DNA of 64,000 bases from Hydrocarboniphaga sp. (lineage in GTDB: Bacteria; Pseudomonadota; Gammaproteobacteria; Nevskiales; Nevskiaceae): the NCBI RefSeq assembly GCF_028291725.1, contig NZ_JAQGNT010000064.1, forward strand, positions 44,955 through 108,954, written 5' to 3'. Made by a program: the position numbers and the translations under genes. The notes beneath the pieces were generated by a model. The model did no database searches and was not told the DNA's origin. It worked only from the letters and a program-made list of their open reading frames with translations. Position 1 is the stretch's first letter. Every line of letters begins with the position of its first letter. This document shows, in pieces, positions 37,577 through 46,076 of this stretch.

Positions 37577-39997
37577 GTGCTGAATCTCGCCGAGTTCCGC
37601 AAGCGTCCTGCCCTGCTGGCGGATTGGCTGCCCTGGGCCGGGCTGATCGCACCGGGCGTCGTGCTCAACAAGGACGGCTCGTTCCAGCGCACCGCGCGCT
37701 TTCGCGGCCCCGATCTCGACAGCGCCACGCAGAGCGAACTGGTCGCCACCTCGGCGCGACTAAACAACGCACTGCGCCGGCTCGGATCTGGATGGGCGCT
37801 GTTCGTCGAGGCGGAGCGCTGCGCCGCCGCCGACTATCCCCAATCCGAATTCCCTGAAGGACTGTCCTGGCTGGTGGACGAAGAACGCCGCGCGGCGTTC
37901 GAGGAAGGAGGCAGTTACTTCGAGAGCACCTACCATCTGACCTTGCTGTATCTGGCGCCGGAGGAATCGAAGACGCGTGCGGCGAAGCTGCTCTACGAGA
38001 ACACCGCGCGGCAGCAACTCGACTGGCGCGACCAGCTTGCGGGCTTCGTGTCCGAGACCGAGCGCGTCCATGGCTTGCTCGAAGGCGTGATGCCGGAGAT
38101 CGCCTGGCTCGACGATAGCGAGACCTTGAGCTATTTGCACCGGACCGTGTCCTCGCAGCGGCAGCCGATCGCCGTCCCGGAGATTCCGTTTCATCTCGAT
38201 GCACTGCTGGCCGACGAGGCCCTGACTGGCGGCCTGGCGCCGATGCTCGGCACGCAGCACCTGCGCGTGCTGTCGGTACGTGGCTTTCCGACTTCGACCT
38301 GGCCTGGACTGCTCGACGATCTCAATCGCTTGGACTTTGCTTACCGCTGGAGCACGCGATTCCTGTGCCTGGACAAGGCCGAAGCCGAACGCGAACTCGG
38401 CCGCCTGCGCCGTCAATGGTTCGCCAAGCGCAAGAGCGTCATGGCGCTGCTGCGCGAGACGATCTTCCAACAGGAAAGCCCGCTGGTGGATTCCGATGCC
38501 TCGAACAAGGCGGCCGACGCCGACGCGGCACTGCAGGAGCTCGGCAGCGATCAGGTGGCTTACGGCTACGTCACGGCCACCGTTGTCGTGTTGGACGTCA
38601 ATGCCGAAGTCGCCGATGAAAAGATGCGGGCGATCGAGCGAACGATTCAGGGCCGCGGCTTCGTCACGATTCCGGAAACGCTCAATGCGGTCGATGCCTG
38701 GCTCTCGTCGATTCCGGGCAACGCCTACGCCAACGTCCGCCAGCCGATCATCTCAACGTTGAACCTTGCCCACCTGCTGCCGGTTTCCGCGATCTGGGCC
38801 GGTCAGTCACGCAACGCGCATCTCGATGGGCCACCGCTGATCGTCACGCGCACCGACGGCGCGACACCGTTCCGGCTCGTGACCCACATCGGCGATGTCG
38901 GCCATACGTTGATCGTGGGACCGACCGGCATGGGCAAGTCTGTGCTGCTCGCCACGCTGGCCTTGCAGTTCCGGCGTTACGCCGGCTCGCGCATTTTCGT
39001 CTTCGACATGGGACGATCGATGCGCGCGACGATTCTCGGACTCGGCGGCGAGCACTACGACCTGGGGATGGATGGCCAGGTCGCGTTCCAGCCGCTGGCG
39101 CATATCGACCAGGACAGCTACCGCAGTTGGGCGGCCGAGTGGATCGAAGGCCGGCTGGCGCACGAGGGGATCGAGGTTGGTCCGGCCGACAAGGAAGCGG
39201 TGTGGTCGGCGCTGGGCAGCCTGGCCAGTGCGCCGCCGGAGCAGCGCACCCTCACTGGCCTGTCGGTGCTGCTGCAATCGAATCGACTGCGCCAGGCCCT
39301 GCAGCCCTACGTATTGGGCGGCGCGCACGGGCGACTGCTCGACGCCGACCATGACCGGTTGGGCGCGAGCGTCGTGCAGGGCTTCGAGATGGAAGAGCTG
39401 ATGCACAGCAAGGCGGCGACCTTGGCCGTGCTGCGCTATCTGTTCGTGCGCCTGGAGGCGCGCTTCGACGGTGCACCGACGCTGCTGATCCTCGACGAGT
39501 CCTGGCTGTTCCTGGACGACCCGGTGTTCGCGGCGCGCATCCGGCAGTGGCTGAAGACGCTGCGCAAGAAGAACGTCTCGGTCGTCTTTGCGACTCAGTC
39601 GCTGGCGGACGTGCGCGACTCGACCATCGCGCCGGCCATCATCGAGAGTTGCGCCAGCCGCATCTTCCTGCCGAGCCCGCAGGCGACCGAACCGCAGATC
39701 CGCACGATCTACGAAGGTTTCGGCCTCAACGCGCGGCAGATCGAAATCGTCGCGCAGGCGCAGCCCAAGCGCGACTACTACTACCAGTCGCGACTCGGCA
39801 ATCGGGTCTTCGATCTGGGATTGGGGCCGGTGGCGCTCGCTTTCGCCGGCGCGGCCTCACCGGACGATCAACGCTCGATCGACGCCGTCGTTGCTGCGAC
39901 CCAGCCCGAAGCATTTCCGGCGGCATGGCTGCGCCATGCCGGCCTCGATTGGGCCGCCGATTTACTGACCCACTTTCCTTCGGAGGCCTCGCCATGA
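37577..39997 (+). CDS. trbE: Conjugal transfer ATPase TrbE (VirB4 family)
   Basis: An 806-residue protein. The start is GTG at 37577, 8 bp after the trbD stop (LNLAEFRKRPALLADWLPWA). A longer frame runs back into trbD. The Walker A motif is LIVGPTGMGKSVLLATLA near residue 455, and Walker B lies in TLLILDESWLFLDDP near residue 640. The N-terminal half is the CagE/TrbE/VirB region. It is the largest ATPase of the secretion channel. The length is normal for TrbE. Confidence 0.94.
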   Translation: MLNLAEFRKRPALLADWLPWAGLIAPGVVLNKDGSFQRTARFRGPDLDSATQSELVATSARLNNALRRLGSGWALFVEAERCAAADYPQSEFPEGLSWLVDEERRAAFEEGGSYFESTYHLTLLYLAPEESKTRAAKLLYENTARQQLDWRDQLAGFVSETERVHGLLEGVMPEIAWLDDSETLSYLHRTVSSQRQPIAVPEIPFHLDALLADEALTGGLAPMLGTQHLRVLSVRGFPTSTWPGLLDDLNRLDFAYRWSTRFLCLDKAEAERELGRLRRQWFAKRKSVMALLRETIFQQESPLVDSDASNKAADADAALQELGSDQVAYGYVTATVVVLDVNAEVADEKMRAIERTIQGRGFVTIPETLNAVDAWLSSIPGNAYANVRQPIISTLNLAHLLPVSAIWAGQSRNAHLDGPPLIVTRTDGATPFRLVTHIGDVGHTLIVGPTGMGKSVLLATLALQFRRYAGSRIFVFDMGRSMRATILGLGGEHYDLGMDGQVAFQPLAHIDQDSYRSWAAEWIEGRLAHEGIEVGPADKEAVWSALGSLASAPPEQRTLTGLSVLLQSNRLRQALQPYVLGGAHGRLLDADHDRLGASVVQGFEMEELMHSKAATLAVLRYLFVRLEARFDGAPTLLILDESWLFLDDPVFAARIRQWLKTLRKKNVSVVFATQSLADVRDSTIAPAIIESCASRIFLPSPQATEPQIRTIYEGFGLNARQIEIVAQAQPKRDYYYQSRLGNRVFDLGLGPVALAFAGAASPDDQRSIDAVVAATQPEAFPAAWLRHAGLDWAADLLTHFPSEASP

Positions 39998-40713
39998 AAG
40001 CACTCGGTGCATTCGTACTCTTAGCCTTGCTGATGACCTCGCCGGTCCGCGCCTTTCCGGTCTTCGATGCCGCCAACTTCGGGCAGAACCTGTTGACGGC
40101 AGTCCGCACGCTCGACCAGATCAACAACCAGATTCGGCAGCTGCAGAACGAGGCGCAGATGTTGAGCAACGACGCGCGCAATCTGTCGAGCCTGGACTAC
40201 AACGCAGCGAACCGGCTTCGCGTGACGCTGGCGACGACGAACCGCCTGCTGCAGGAAGCTCAAGGCCTGGCATTCGACGTGTCGAGCGCGCAGAGCGAGT
40301 TCGCACGGATTTATCCCGAGACCTACTCGACGACGATCAGCGGCGACCGCATGGCACAGGACGCCCGTGAGCGCTGGGCCTATTCGCTCAAAGCGCTGCA
40401 GACCTCGATGAGCATGCAGGCGCAGGCCGCGCAGAACTTCGTGGTCGACGAGACGACGCTGTCCGACCTCGTCGGCCAGAGCCAGTCCGCCGTCGGCCAG
40501 CTGCAGGCGACGCAGGCGACCAATCAACTGCTCGCGCTGCAGGCGCGGCAGTCGATTCAGGAGCAGCAGCTGCGCATCACGCAGGACCGTGCGACGGCGC
40601 TGGAGCAGGCGCGCACGGTCGCCGCGCAGGAACGCTCGCGCGAAGTGCGCCGCCGCTTCCTCGGCGACGGCACGCAGTACACGCCGCAGGCGGTCAACTT
40701 CTACAGCCACTAA
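39994..40713 (+). CDS. trbJ: TrbJ (VirB5 family) periplasmic protein
   Basis: A 239-residue protein with a signal peptide (LGAFVLLALLMTSPVRAFPV). The mature part is almost entirely helical and rich in Gln and Ala (LDQINNQIRQLQNEAQMLSN, then QATQATNQLLALQARQSIQE), as in TrbJ proteins. These sit at the pilus tip or in the periplasm and contribute to pilus assembly. In RP4 TrbJ is also linked to entry exclusion together with TrbK. Its ATG overlaps the trbE stop. Confidence 0.9.
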   Translation: MKALGAFVLLALLMTSPVRAFPVFDAANFGQNLLTAVRTLDQINNQIRQLQNEAQMLSNDARNLSSLDYNAANRLRVTLATTNRLLQEAQGLAFDVSSAQSEFARIYPETYSTTISGDRMAQDARERWAYSLKALQTSMSMQAQAAQNFVVDETTLSDLVGQSQSAVGQLQATQATNQLLALQARQSIQEQQLRITQDRATALEQARTVAAQERSREVRRRFLGDGTQYTPQAVNFYSH

Positions 40714-40723
40714 GGAGGTTCTC

Positions 40724-40972
40724 ATGAAGCCGTTTCCGATCGTCATCGCATCCGTCCTGCTGCTGTCGGCTTGCGGAAAATCTTCAGCGCCGCCCGCAGC
40801 GACCGACTCGGTGGAATCGCTGGCCGCCGATCCCGCTCGCCTGAAAGAGGTGCAGCGCCGGTGCAAGGAGAATCGCGCTCAGGTCGGCGAAGCCACCTGC
40901 ATTGCCGCGAGCGAGGCGACTCGCAAACGCTTCATGGGCGACGCCAAGGCCAAGTACACGCCGAAGGACTGA
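40724..40972 (+). CDS. trbK: TrbK-like entry-exclusion lipoprotein
   Basis: An 82-residue protein preceded by AAGGAGG. A lipoprotein signal ends in LLLSAC, with the lipidated Cys at residue 17. The mature part has two more Cys in RRCKENRAQVGEATCIAAS. Position between trbJ and trbL matches trbK of Tn4371-like elements, whose product blocks entry of a second copy. Small size makes the symbol tentative. Confidence 0.75.
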   Translation: MKPFPIVIASVLLLSACGKSSAPPAATDSVESLAADPARLKEVQRRCKENRAQVGEATCIAASEATRKRFMGDAKAKYTPKD

Positions 40973-40978
40973 TCGGCC

Positions 40979-42301
40979 GTGGACGATCTATCGGTCATCG
41001 ACCGCTTCCTCGACGTCTTCTCGCGCTACATCGATTCGGGGTTTGGTCTTCTCGGCGGCGAGGTCGCGTTCCTCACCGCGACGTTGGTCGTGATCGACAT
41101 GACCCTGGCCGGACTGTTCTGGGCCATGGGCGGCGAGGATGTCATCGGCAAGCTGATCAAGAAGACTCTGTACGTCGGCGCGTTCGCCTTCATCATCGGC
41201 AACTTCAACGCGCTGGCCGGGATCGTCTTCCGCTCGTTCGCGGGATTGGGGCTGCTGGCTTCCGGCTCGACGCTGACCCAGGCCGACCTGCTGCAGCCGG
41301 GGCGCCTCGCCGCCGTCGGCGTCGATGCAGCACGGCCGATCCTGGAGCAGATCGGACAGCAGTCGGGATTCCCCGAGCTGTTCCTCAACATCGACAGCAT
41401 CGCCGTGCTGTTCCTTGCCTGGCTGGTCGTGATCGTCAGCTTCTTCGTGCTGGCGGTGCAGCTCTTCGTCACGCTGATCGAGTTCAAGCTGACGACGCTC
41501 GCCGGCTTCGTGCTGGTACCCTTCGCGCTTTGGAACAAGACCTCGTTCCTGGCCGAGCGCGTGTTGGGCAACGTCGTGTCGTCGGGCATCAAGGTGCTGG
41601 TGCTCGCGGTGATCGTCGGCATCGGTTCGGGAATCTTCGGCGAGTTCCAGACGCCGCCCGGTAGCGAGCCTTCGCTGGATCAGGCGCTGGCCCTGATGCT
41701 GGCATCGCTAGCGCTGTTCGGACTGGGCATCTTCGGACCCGGCATTGCAAGCGGGCTGGTGTCAGGCGCACCGCAACTCGGCGCCGGTGCCGCAGCGGGT
41801 ACGGTGTTGGCCGCTGCCGGCCTTACGGTCGTCGGTGGTGCCGCCGTCGCAGCCGGAGGGTCGGCGGTGGCGGCCGGCGCGCGCCTCGCTCCAGGTGCCG
41901 CGCGTACAGCGGCCAGCGGCGTCGGCAGTGCAGCGCGCTCTGCCAGCGTGATGGCCAGCAGCGTGCGCTTCGCCTATCGGGCCGGTGCCGACACTTCGGG
42001 CGCCAGCGGCCTGCGCGCCGCCGGCGCCGGGCTAGCCAACGTGGCGCGCACCGGGGCCGCATCCGTCGGTCAGCGGATCGGCGCGGGCGCCCGCGGCGTC
42101 CGCGATCATTTGAGCGGCGCGGCAAGCCCAGAAGCATCTGCATCCGGCTCCGCGTCTCCTGGCACGCCAGCCTGGGCTCAGCGCCTGCAGCGCCGCCAGC
42201 ATCTCGCGCACGGCGCGTCGATGACCGCGCACGTCGTGCGCTCGTCCGATCACGGCGGCAGCGGCGCTAATCCGAGCCTCAAGGATGACGGAGAGAAATG
42301 A
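40979..42301 (+). CDS. trbL: TrbL (VirB6 family) polytopic membrane protein
   Basis: A 440-residue protein from GTG 40979. About six hydrophobic segments fill residues 20-260 (GEVAFLTATLVVIDMTLAGL, YVGAFAFIIGNFNALAGIVF and others). The remaining 180 residues are an Ala/Gly/Ser-rich low-complexity tail (AAGLTVVGGAAVAAGGSAVA). TrbL forms the inner-membrane pore through which DNA passes. The long tail is usual in this family. Confidence 0.92.
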   Translation: MDDLSVIDRFLDVFSRYIDSGFGLLGGEVAFLTATLVVIDMTLAGLFWAMGGEDVIGKLIKKTLYVGAFAFIIGNFNALAGIVFRSFAGLGLLASGSTLTQADLLQPGRLAAVGVDAARPILEQIGQQSGFPELFLNIDSIAVLFLAWLVVIVSFFVLAVQLFVTLIEFKLTTLAGFVLVPFALWNKTSFLAERVLGNVVSSGIKVLVLAVIVGIGSGIFGEFQTPPGSEPSLDQALALMLASLALFGLGIFGPGIASGLVSGAPQLGAGAAAGTVLAAAGLTVVGGAAVAAGGSAVAAGARLAPGAARTAASGVGSAARSASVMASSVRFAYRAGADTSGASGLRAAGAGLANVARTGAASVGQRIGAGARGVRDHLSGAASPEASASGSASPGTPAWAQRLQRRQHLAHGASMTAHVVRSSDHGGSGANPSLKDDGEK

Positions 42302-43008
42302 CCATGCGTTTCAAAAGGCCGCAAGTGAAGTATTCGGAAACGCCGGAACCGGTCACGCCTTATCAGGCTGCCGGCCAGATCTGGGATCAGCGGCTTGGCA
42401 GCGCGCGCGTGCAAGCGAGCAACTGGCGGCTGATGGCATTCGGCTGTCTGTCGCTGGCCTTGCTGCTCGCCGGCGCGCTCGCCTGGCGTACCGGCCAGTC
42501 GCTGGTCACGCCCTACGTCGTCGAAGTGGACAGTGCTGGCCAGGTTCGAGCCGTCGGCGAAGCGGCAACGCCGTACCAGCCCACCGACGCGCAGATCGCG
42601 TTCCACCTGGCGCGCTTCATCACCGACGTGCGCTCGCTATCGATCGATCCGATCGTGGTTCGCCAGAACTGGCTGGAGGCATACGACTACGCGACCGATC
42701 GCGGTGCGGCGACGCTCAACGACTATGCGCGTACCAACGATCCGTTCGCGCGCGTGGGACAGAACTCGGCCGCGGTTGAAGTCACCAGCGTCGTGCGCAT
42801 GAGCGACAGCTCGTTCCAGGCGCGCTGGATCGAACACAGCTACGTCGCCGGCACGCTGTCCGGCACCGAGCGCTGGACCGCGATGCTGACCGTCGTGATC
42901 CAGCCGCCGCGCAGCGAAGAGCGGCTGCGGCGCAATCCCCTGGGCATCTACGTCAACGGCCTCTCCTGGAGCCGTGAACTCGGCTCGGCCGAAGGAAGGA
43001 AACCATGA
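42298..43008 (+). CDS. trbF: TrbF (VirB8 family) bitopic protein
   Basis: A 236-residue protein. One transmembrane helix lies at residues about 43-65 (MAFGCLSLALLLAGALAWRT), followed by the periplasmic VirB8 domain (TPYVVEVDSAGQVRAVGEAA, then YQPTDAQIAFHLARFITDVR). The C-terminus has NPLGIYVNGLSWSREL, typical of TrbF. VirB8 proteins bridge inner-membrane ATPases and the outer core. The start overlaps the trbL stop. Confidence 0.93.
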   Translation: MTMRFKRPQVKYSETPEPVTPYQAAGQIWDQRLGSARVQASNWRLMAFGCLSLALLLAGALAWRTGQSLVTPYVVEVDSAGQVRAVGEAATPYQPTDAQIAFHLARFITDVRSLSIDPIVVRQNWLEAYDYATDRGAATLNDYARTNDPFARVGQNSAAVEVTSVVRMSDSSFQARWIEHSYVAGTLSGTERWTAMLTVVIQPPRSEERLRRNPLGIYVNGLSWSRELGSAEGRKP

Positions 43009-43982
43009 AGCGCTTTGTTCTTCTCATCGTGGTCATGCTGCTTGCCGGCTGTGCGAGCCGCGGCACGCCGCCGCCGATCTCGCTGGACGAACCCGTTGCA
43101 GCGAAACCTGCGGTCGAGCCACCCAAGCCCGTGCAGACGGTGGAAGTGCCAGTACCGCTCGCACTGCCCTGTCAGCTCAAACCACTGACCGCGAGTGCTC
43201 CACCGGCGCCGGAGCCGGCCGATCCCGATGAGCGTGTGCGGCAGGCCAACGAGGCGGCCCGCATCGCACCGAGCAGCGAGGCTTACGTCAACGCCATTCA
43301 GGTATGGCCGTATACCGAAGGAGCGCTGTATCAGGTCTATGCCAGCCCCGGCCACGTCACGATCATTGCGTTGCAGGAAGGCGAAGAACTCAACGCGGTG
43401 TCGGCCGGCGATACCGTGCGCTGGATCGTCGGCGACACCACGAGCGGCAGCGGCGCGAGCCGGCGCGCCACGATCCTGGTCAAGCCGACGCGGTTCGATC
43501 TGAAGACCAATCTGGTCGTCACGACCAACCGCCGCACCTATCTGCTCGAACTGACGTCGACCGAACAGGCATGGATGGCGTCGGCGTCCTGGGACTATCC
43601 GAAGGATCGACTGCTTGTCTTGCAGAAACAGGCGCAGCAGGCCGAGGCAGCGGAACCAGTCGCCACCGGCCTGCGCTTGGAGGACCTGATGTTCCGGTAC
43701 TCAGTTCGCGGAGACGATCCGCCCTGGAAGCCGATGCGAGTCTTTGATGACGGCGAGCGCGTGTACATCCAGTTTCCCGAACGGATCGCGCAGGGCGAAC
43801 TGCCGCCGCTGTTCGTGATCGGTCAGCAAGGCGATGCCCAACTCGTGAACTATCGCTTTCATGCGCCGTACTACATCGTCGATCGCCTGTTCGGTGCAGC
43901 GGAGTTGAGGCTGGGCGGGGACAAGGCGGCTGTGGTGCGCATCGAGCGGGTCGATGGAGCGCCGCGCCGAGCCGGATCATGA
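43005..43982 (+). CDS. trbG: TrbG (VirB9 family) outer core protein
   Basis: A 325-residue protein with a signal peptide of lipoprotein type (LLIVVMLLAGCASRG). A Pro-rich spacer (PPPISLDEPVAAKPAVEPPK) leads to the VirB9 domain: VQVWPYTEGALYQVYASPG-like reading and AIQVWPYTEGALYQVYA, then NLVVTTNRRTYLLEL. In the C-terminal half, YRFHAPYYIVDRLFGAAELR is characteristic. It forms part of the outer-membrane core complex with TrbI. Confidence 0.92.
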   Translation: MKRFVLLIVVMLLAGCASRGTPPPISLDEPVAAKPAVEPPKPVQTVEVPVPLALPCQLKPLTASAPPAPEPADPDERVRQANEAARIAPSSEAYVNAIQVWPYTEGALYQVYASPGHVTIIALQEGEELNAVSAGDTVRWIVGDTTSGSGASRRATILVKPTRFDLKTNLVVTTNRRTYLLELTSTEQAWMASASWDYPKDRLLVLQKQAQQAEAAEPVATGLRLEDLMFRYSVRGDDPPWKPMRVFDDGERVYIQFPERIAQGELPPLFVIGQQGDAQLVNYRFHAPYYIVDRLFGAAELRLGGDKAAVVRIERVDGAPRRAGS

Positions 43983-45250
43983 GCGTGACCCACGCCACTC
44001 CCAAAGCCGACCCGGAGAGCCTGGCGTTACGCGCCCGGCCCCGGCCGGTGACGCGACTCAATCGACGTGTCTTAGTCATCGGCGCCGGCGTCGGGGCTGC
44101 TGCCGTGCTCGGCGCGACGATCTGGTCGCTGCAAGCACCCAAGCGACGCGGCGGTGAACCACAGTCGGAGCTGTACAACGTCGATCGCGTGTCACGGGCG
44201 GACGCCTTCGATCAGCTGCCGAAAAACTATTCCGAGGTATCGAAACCCGAAACTGCACCGGCGCACGAGACACCGGTTCTCGGTGAACCTTTGCCGGGCG
44301 ACTGGGGTGGGCCGATGCTGCGCGCTCGGCGCAACACGGGGCTCGATGTCGGCGGCTACGGTGGTCCGACGATCGACGGCCAGGTTGGAACTGAAACGGA
44401 CGTCGAAAGCGCTGCGAAGTCGGCGCTGTTTTTTCGGAGCAGTCGTCAGGACGCGGCGACGGAACGGAACTCGGCGTCGCCGGTTGCGCAAGAACTTCAC
44501 GATCAACCCTTCGATGCGATGGCAACCGCATCGGCATCGTCGCAAGCAATCGATCCGACGGCAGCGCAGAACCGGCAGGAGCAGAAGCAGGCATTCATGG
44601 ATCGTCGAGAGAGCGACATCCCGCGCAATTCCGACAGACTGCAGCTTCCCGCTTCTCCCTACCAAGTCATGGCCGGGACGGTCATTCCGGCCGCGCTGGT
44701 GACGGGCATCAACTCGGATCTTCCCGGACAAGTCATCGCCAACGTCACCGAGTCGGTCTACGACACGGCCACCGGCCAGCATCTGCTGATTCCGCAGGGA
44801 TCGCGTCTAATCGGACGTTACGACAGCCAGGTCGCGTTCGGGCAGCGTCGCGTCCTACTGGTGTGGACGCGGCTGATCCTGCCGGACGCCTCGTCAATCC
44901 CACTCGACAAGCTGCCCGGTGTCGATCCGGCGGGTTACGCCGGCCTGGAGGACGGCGTGGACTGGCACTGGGACCGCATCCTCGCCGGCGCGGCGCTGTC
45001 CACACTTCTGGGCGTCGGCGCCGAACTGGCAGCGCCCGATCGTGGTGGATCGGATGGGCGTGTCATCGTGGCAACGCGCGACAGCGCTCAGGAAACGATC
45101 AGCGAGGTCGGGCAGGAAATCACGCGCAGGAATTTGAGCGTGCAGCCAACGCTGACGATCCGCCCCGGCTTTCCGATGCGCGTGATGGTCAGCAAGGATC
45201 TCGTGCTGCGCCCCTACCAACCGTTGCTCTTCGACAGGAGCGCGCCATGA
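43979..45250 (+). CDS. trbI: TrbI (VirB10 family) core protein
   Basis: A 423-residue protein with one transmembrane helix near residues 33-52 (LVIGAGVGAAAVLGATIW). A polar, Gln/Ser-rich periplasmic stretch precedes the C-terminal VirB10 domain (YQVMAGTVIPAALVTGINSD, then YDTATGQHLLIPQGSRLIG). VirB10 spans both membranes and senses ATP energy. It is the last of the canonical channel genes, and its stop overlaps the DUF2274 start. Confidence 0.93.
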   Translation: MSVTHATPKADPESLALRARPRPVTRLNRRVLVIGAGVGAAAVLGATIWSLQAPKRRGGEPQSELYNVDRVSRADAFDQLPKNYSEVSKPETAPAHETPVLGEPLPGDWGGPMLRARRNTGLDVGGYGGPTIDGQVGTETDVESAAKSALFFRSSRQDAATERNSASPVAQELHDQPFDAMATASASSQAIDPTAAQNRQEQKQAFMDRRESDIPRNSDRLQLPASPYQVMAGTVIPAALVTGINSDLPGQVIANVTESVYDTATGQHLLIPQGSRLIGRYDSQVAFGQRRVLLVWTRLILPDASSIPLDKLPGVDPAGYAGLEDGVDWHWDRILAGAALSTLLGVGAELAAPDRGGSDGRVIVATRDSAQETISEVGQEITRRNLSVQPTLTIRPGFPMRVMVSKDLVLRPYQPLLFDRSAP

Positions 45251-45510
45251 GCAACAGCAAGCTGCGCCTGGGACCGCTGCCCAAAACCGAGGCGGTGAAA
45301 GTTACGATCACCCTGACGGCAGCCCTCAAGGGCGAGCTCGACCGCTACGCCTCCCTGCATGCGCAGGCCTGGGGCGAGCCGGTCGACGCCGCGACGCTGA
45401 TTCCGTACATGCTGGAGGCGTTCATGGCGCGGGATCGTGGCTTCAAAAAAGCAAGCTCCAACGGCTCCGCCACCGAATCTGTAGCTGGAACGCCGTCGCG
45501 ATCCCTTTGA
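45247..45510 (+). CDS. DUF2274 (CopG-like) protein closing the conjugation operon
   Basis: An 87-residue protein (KLRLGPLPKTEAVKVTITLT, then LDRYASLHAQAWGEPVDAAT) of the DUF2274 type, found almost only at the end of trb operons of Tn4371-like ICEs. The predicted fold, two strands followed by helices, is similar to ribbon-helix-helix regulators. Function is unknown. The gene ends 50 bp from the tRNA-Leu 3' end. Confidence 0.82.
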   Translation: MSNSKLRLGPLPKTEAVKVTITLTAALKGELDRYASLHAQAWGEPVDAATLIPYMLEAFMARDRGFKKASSNGSATESVAGTPSRSL

Positions 45511-45525
45511 TCGCAATACTAAAAT

Positions 45526-45552
45526 GGCCGTCCCGAGTGGTCAGGGACGGCC
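45526..45552. terminator. Strong hairpin between conjugation operon and tRNA-Leu
   Basis: GGCCGTCCC and GGGACGGCC form a perfect 9-bp stem with a 9-nt loop. On the minus strand it is followed by ATTTTAG, so it may end tRNA-Leu transcription. On the plus strand it may end the trb operon. Confidence 0.6.
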
Positions 45553-45559
45553 CTAGAAT

Positions 45560-45893
45560 TGGTGCCCGAAGCCGGACTCGAACCGGCACAACCGCGAGGT
45601 CGAGGGATTTTCTTGCCACTTCGGCTTTCGCCGCCAACGCAACCACTGGTCATGGCCGAGCTGTTCGTGGTCTGGAGCACGCCTTCACCGTAGCCTTGCA
45701 GCCGTAGGTGCCCGCCGTCTGCTCTCTACACCTTCCCAGGAACCTTGCGGCTCTGGGCTTGGCTCGGCGTTGGCTCAGATGCTCTAGGCATCCAGGGCTT
45801 TCGCCGAATTTGACGGGCTTCACCTTCGGGGTTTCCCCCGGAGGGCTCAAATTGTCTCAAGTCCCTTGTGTCTACCGATTTCACCATTCGGGC
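45560..45893 (-). tRNA. tRNA-Leu(UAA) interrupted by a group I intron
   Basis: The gene lies on the minus strand. Its 5' exon (45859-45893, 35 nt) runs from the acceptor strand GCCCGAA through the D arm to the anticodon stem AGGGA and loop bases CTT. Its 3' exon (45560-45611, 52 nt) starts AAAATCCCT and includes the long variable arm, the T arm with GGTTCGAGTCC and the encoded CCA end. Joined, they make an 87-nt class II tRNA with a perfect acceptor stem (GCCCGAA/TTCGGGC), a 5-bp anticodon stem and loop CTTAAAA, so the anticodon is UAA. The intron sits between U34 and A35, exactly where cyanobacterial and plastid tRNA-Leu introns lie. Confidence 0.93.
45612..45858 (-). ncRNA. Group I self-splicing intron in the tRNA-Leu anticodon loop
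   Basis: The 247-nt intron begins GAGACAATTTGAG and ends in the expected terminal G. P1 can form between exon CTT plus intron GAG and the internal TTTGAG guide, with the U.G pair at the splice site and an ACAA loop. GTCAAATTCGGCGAAAGCC (45796-45814) fits the P3/P4 region. AACGCCGAGCCAAGC and GGTGTAGAGAGCAGACGG (45715-45732) fit P6 and the P7/P3 core. GGCGAAAGCC near the end is a GNRA-capped P9 stem. These blocks closely resemble the IC3 intron of Azoarcus tRNA-Ile. There is no homing-endonuclease gene. Confidence 0.9.
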
Positions 45894-46076
45894 ATGAGGG
45901 CATCACGTACCCCCTACTTCGCCCCGCTACCACCGGGGTTGCTGCAACTCTACCTCTCGCCTGGCCCCTAGATGACACCTAGCACGCAAAAAACCGCTGG
46001 GACCGATCGCTTGAACGACTCGTAAACCTGCACCGCTTCTAGCTTTTTACCTCGCATGATCGAGGAAAAAAGACTT

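Noticed and set aside
45560..45611. At first sight a truncated tRNA-Leu 3' end left as an attachment-site duplicate
   Set aside because: A matching 5' exon lies at 45859-45893, the join restores a perfect anticodon stem-loop, and the sequence between has group I intron structure. It is the 3' exon of one gene.
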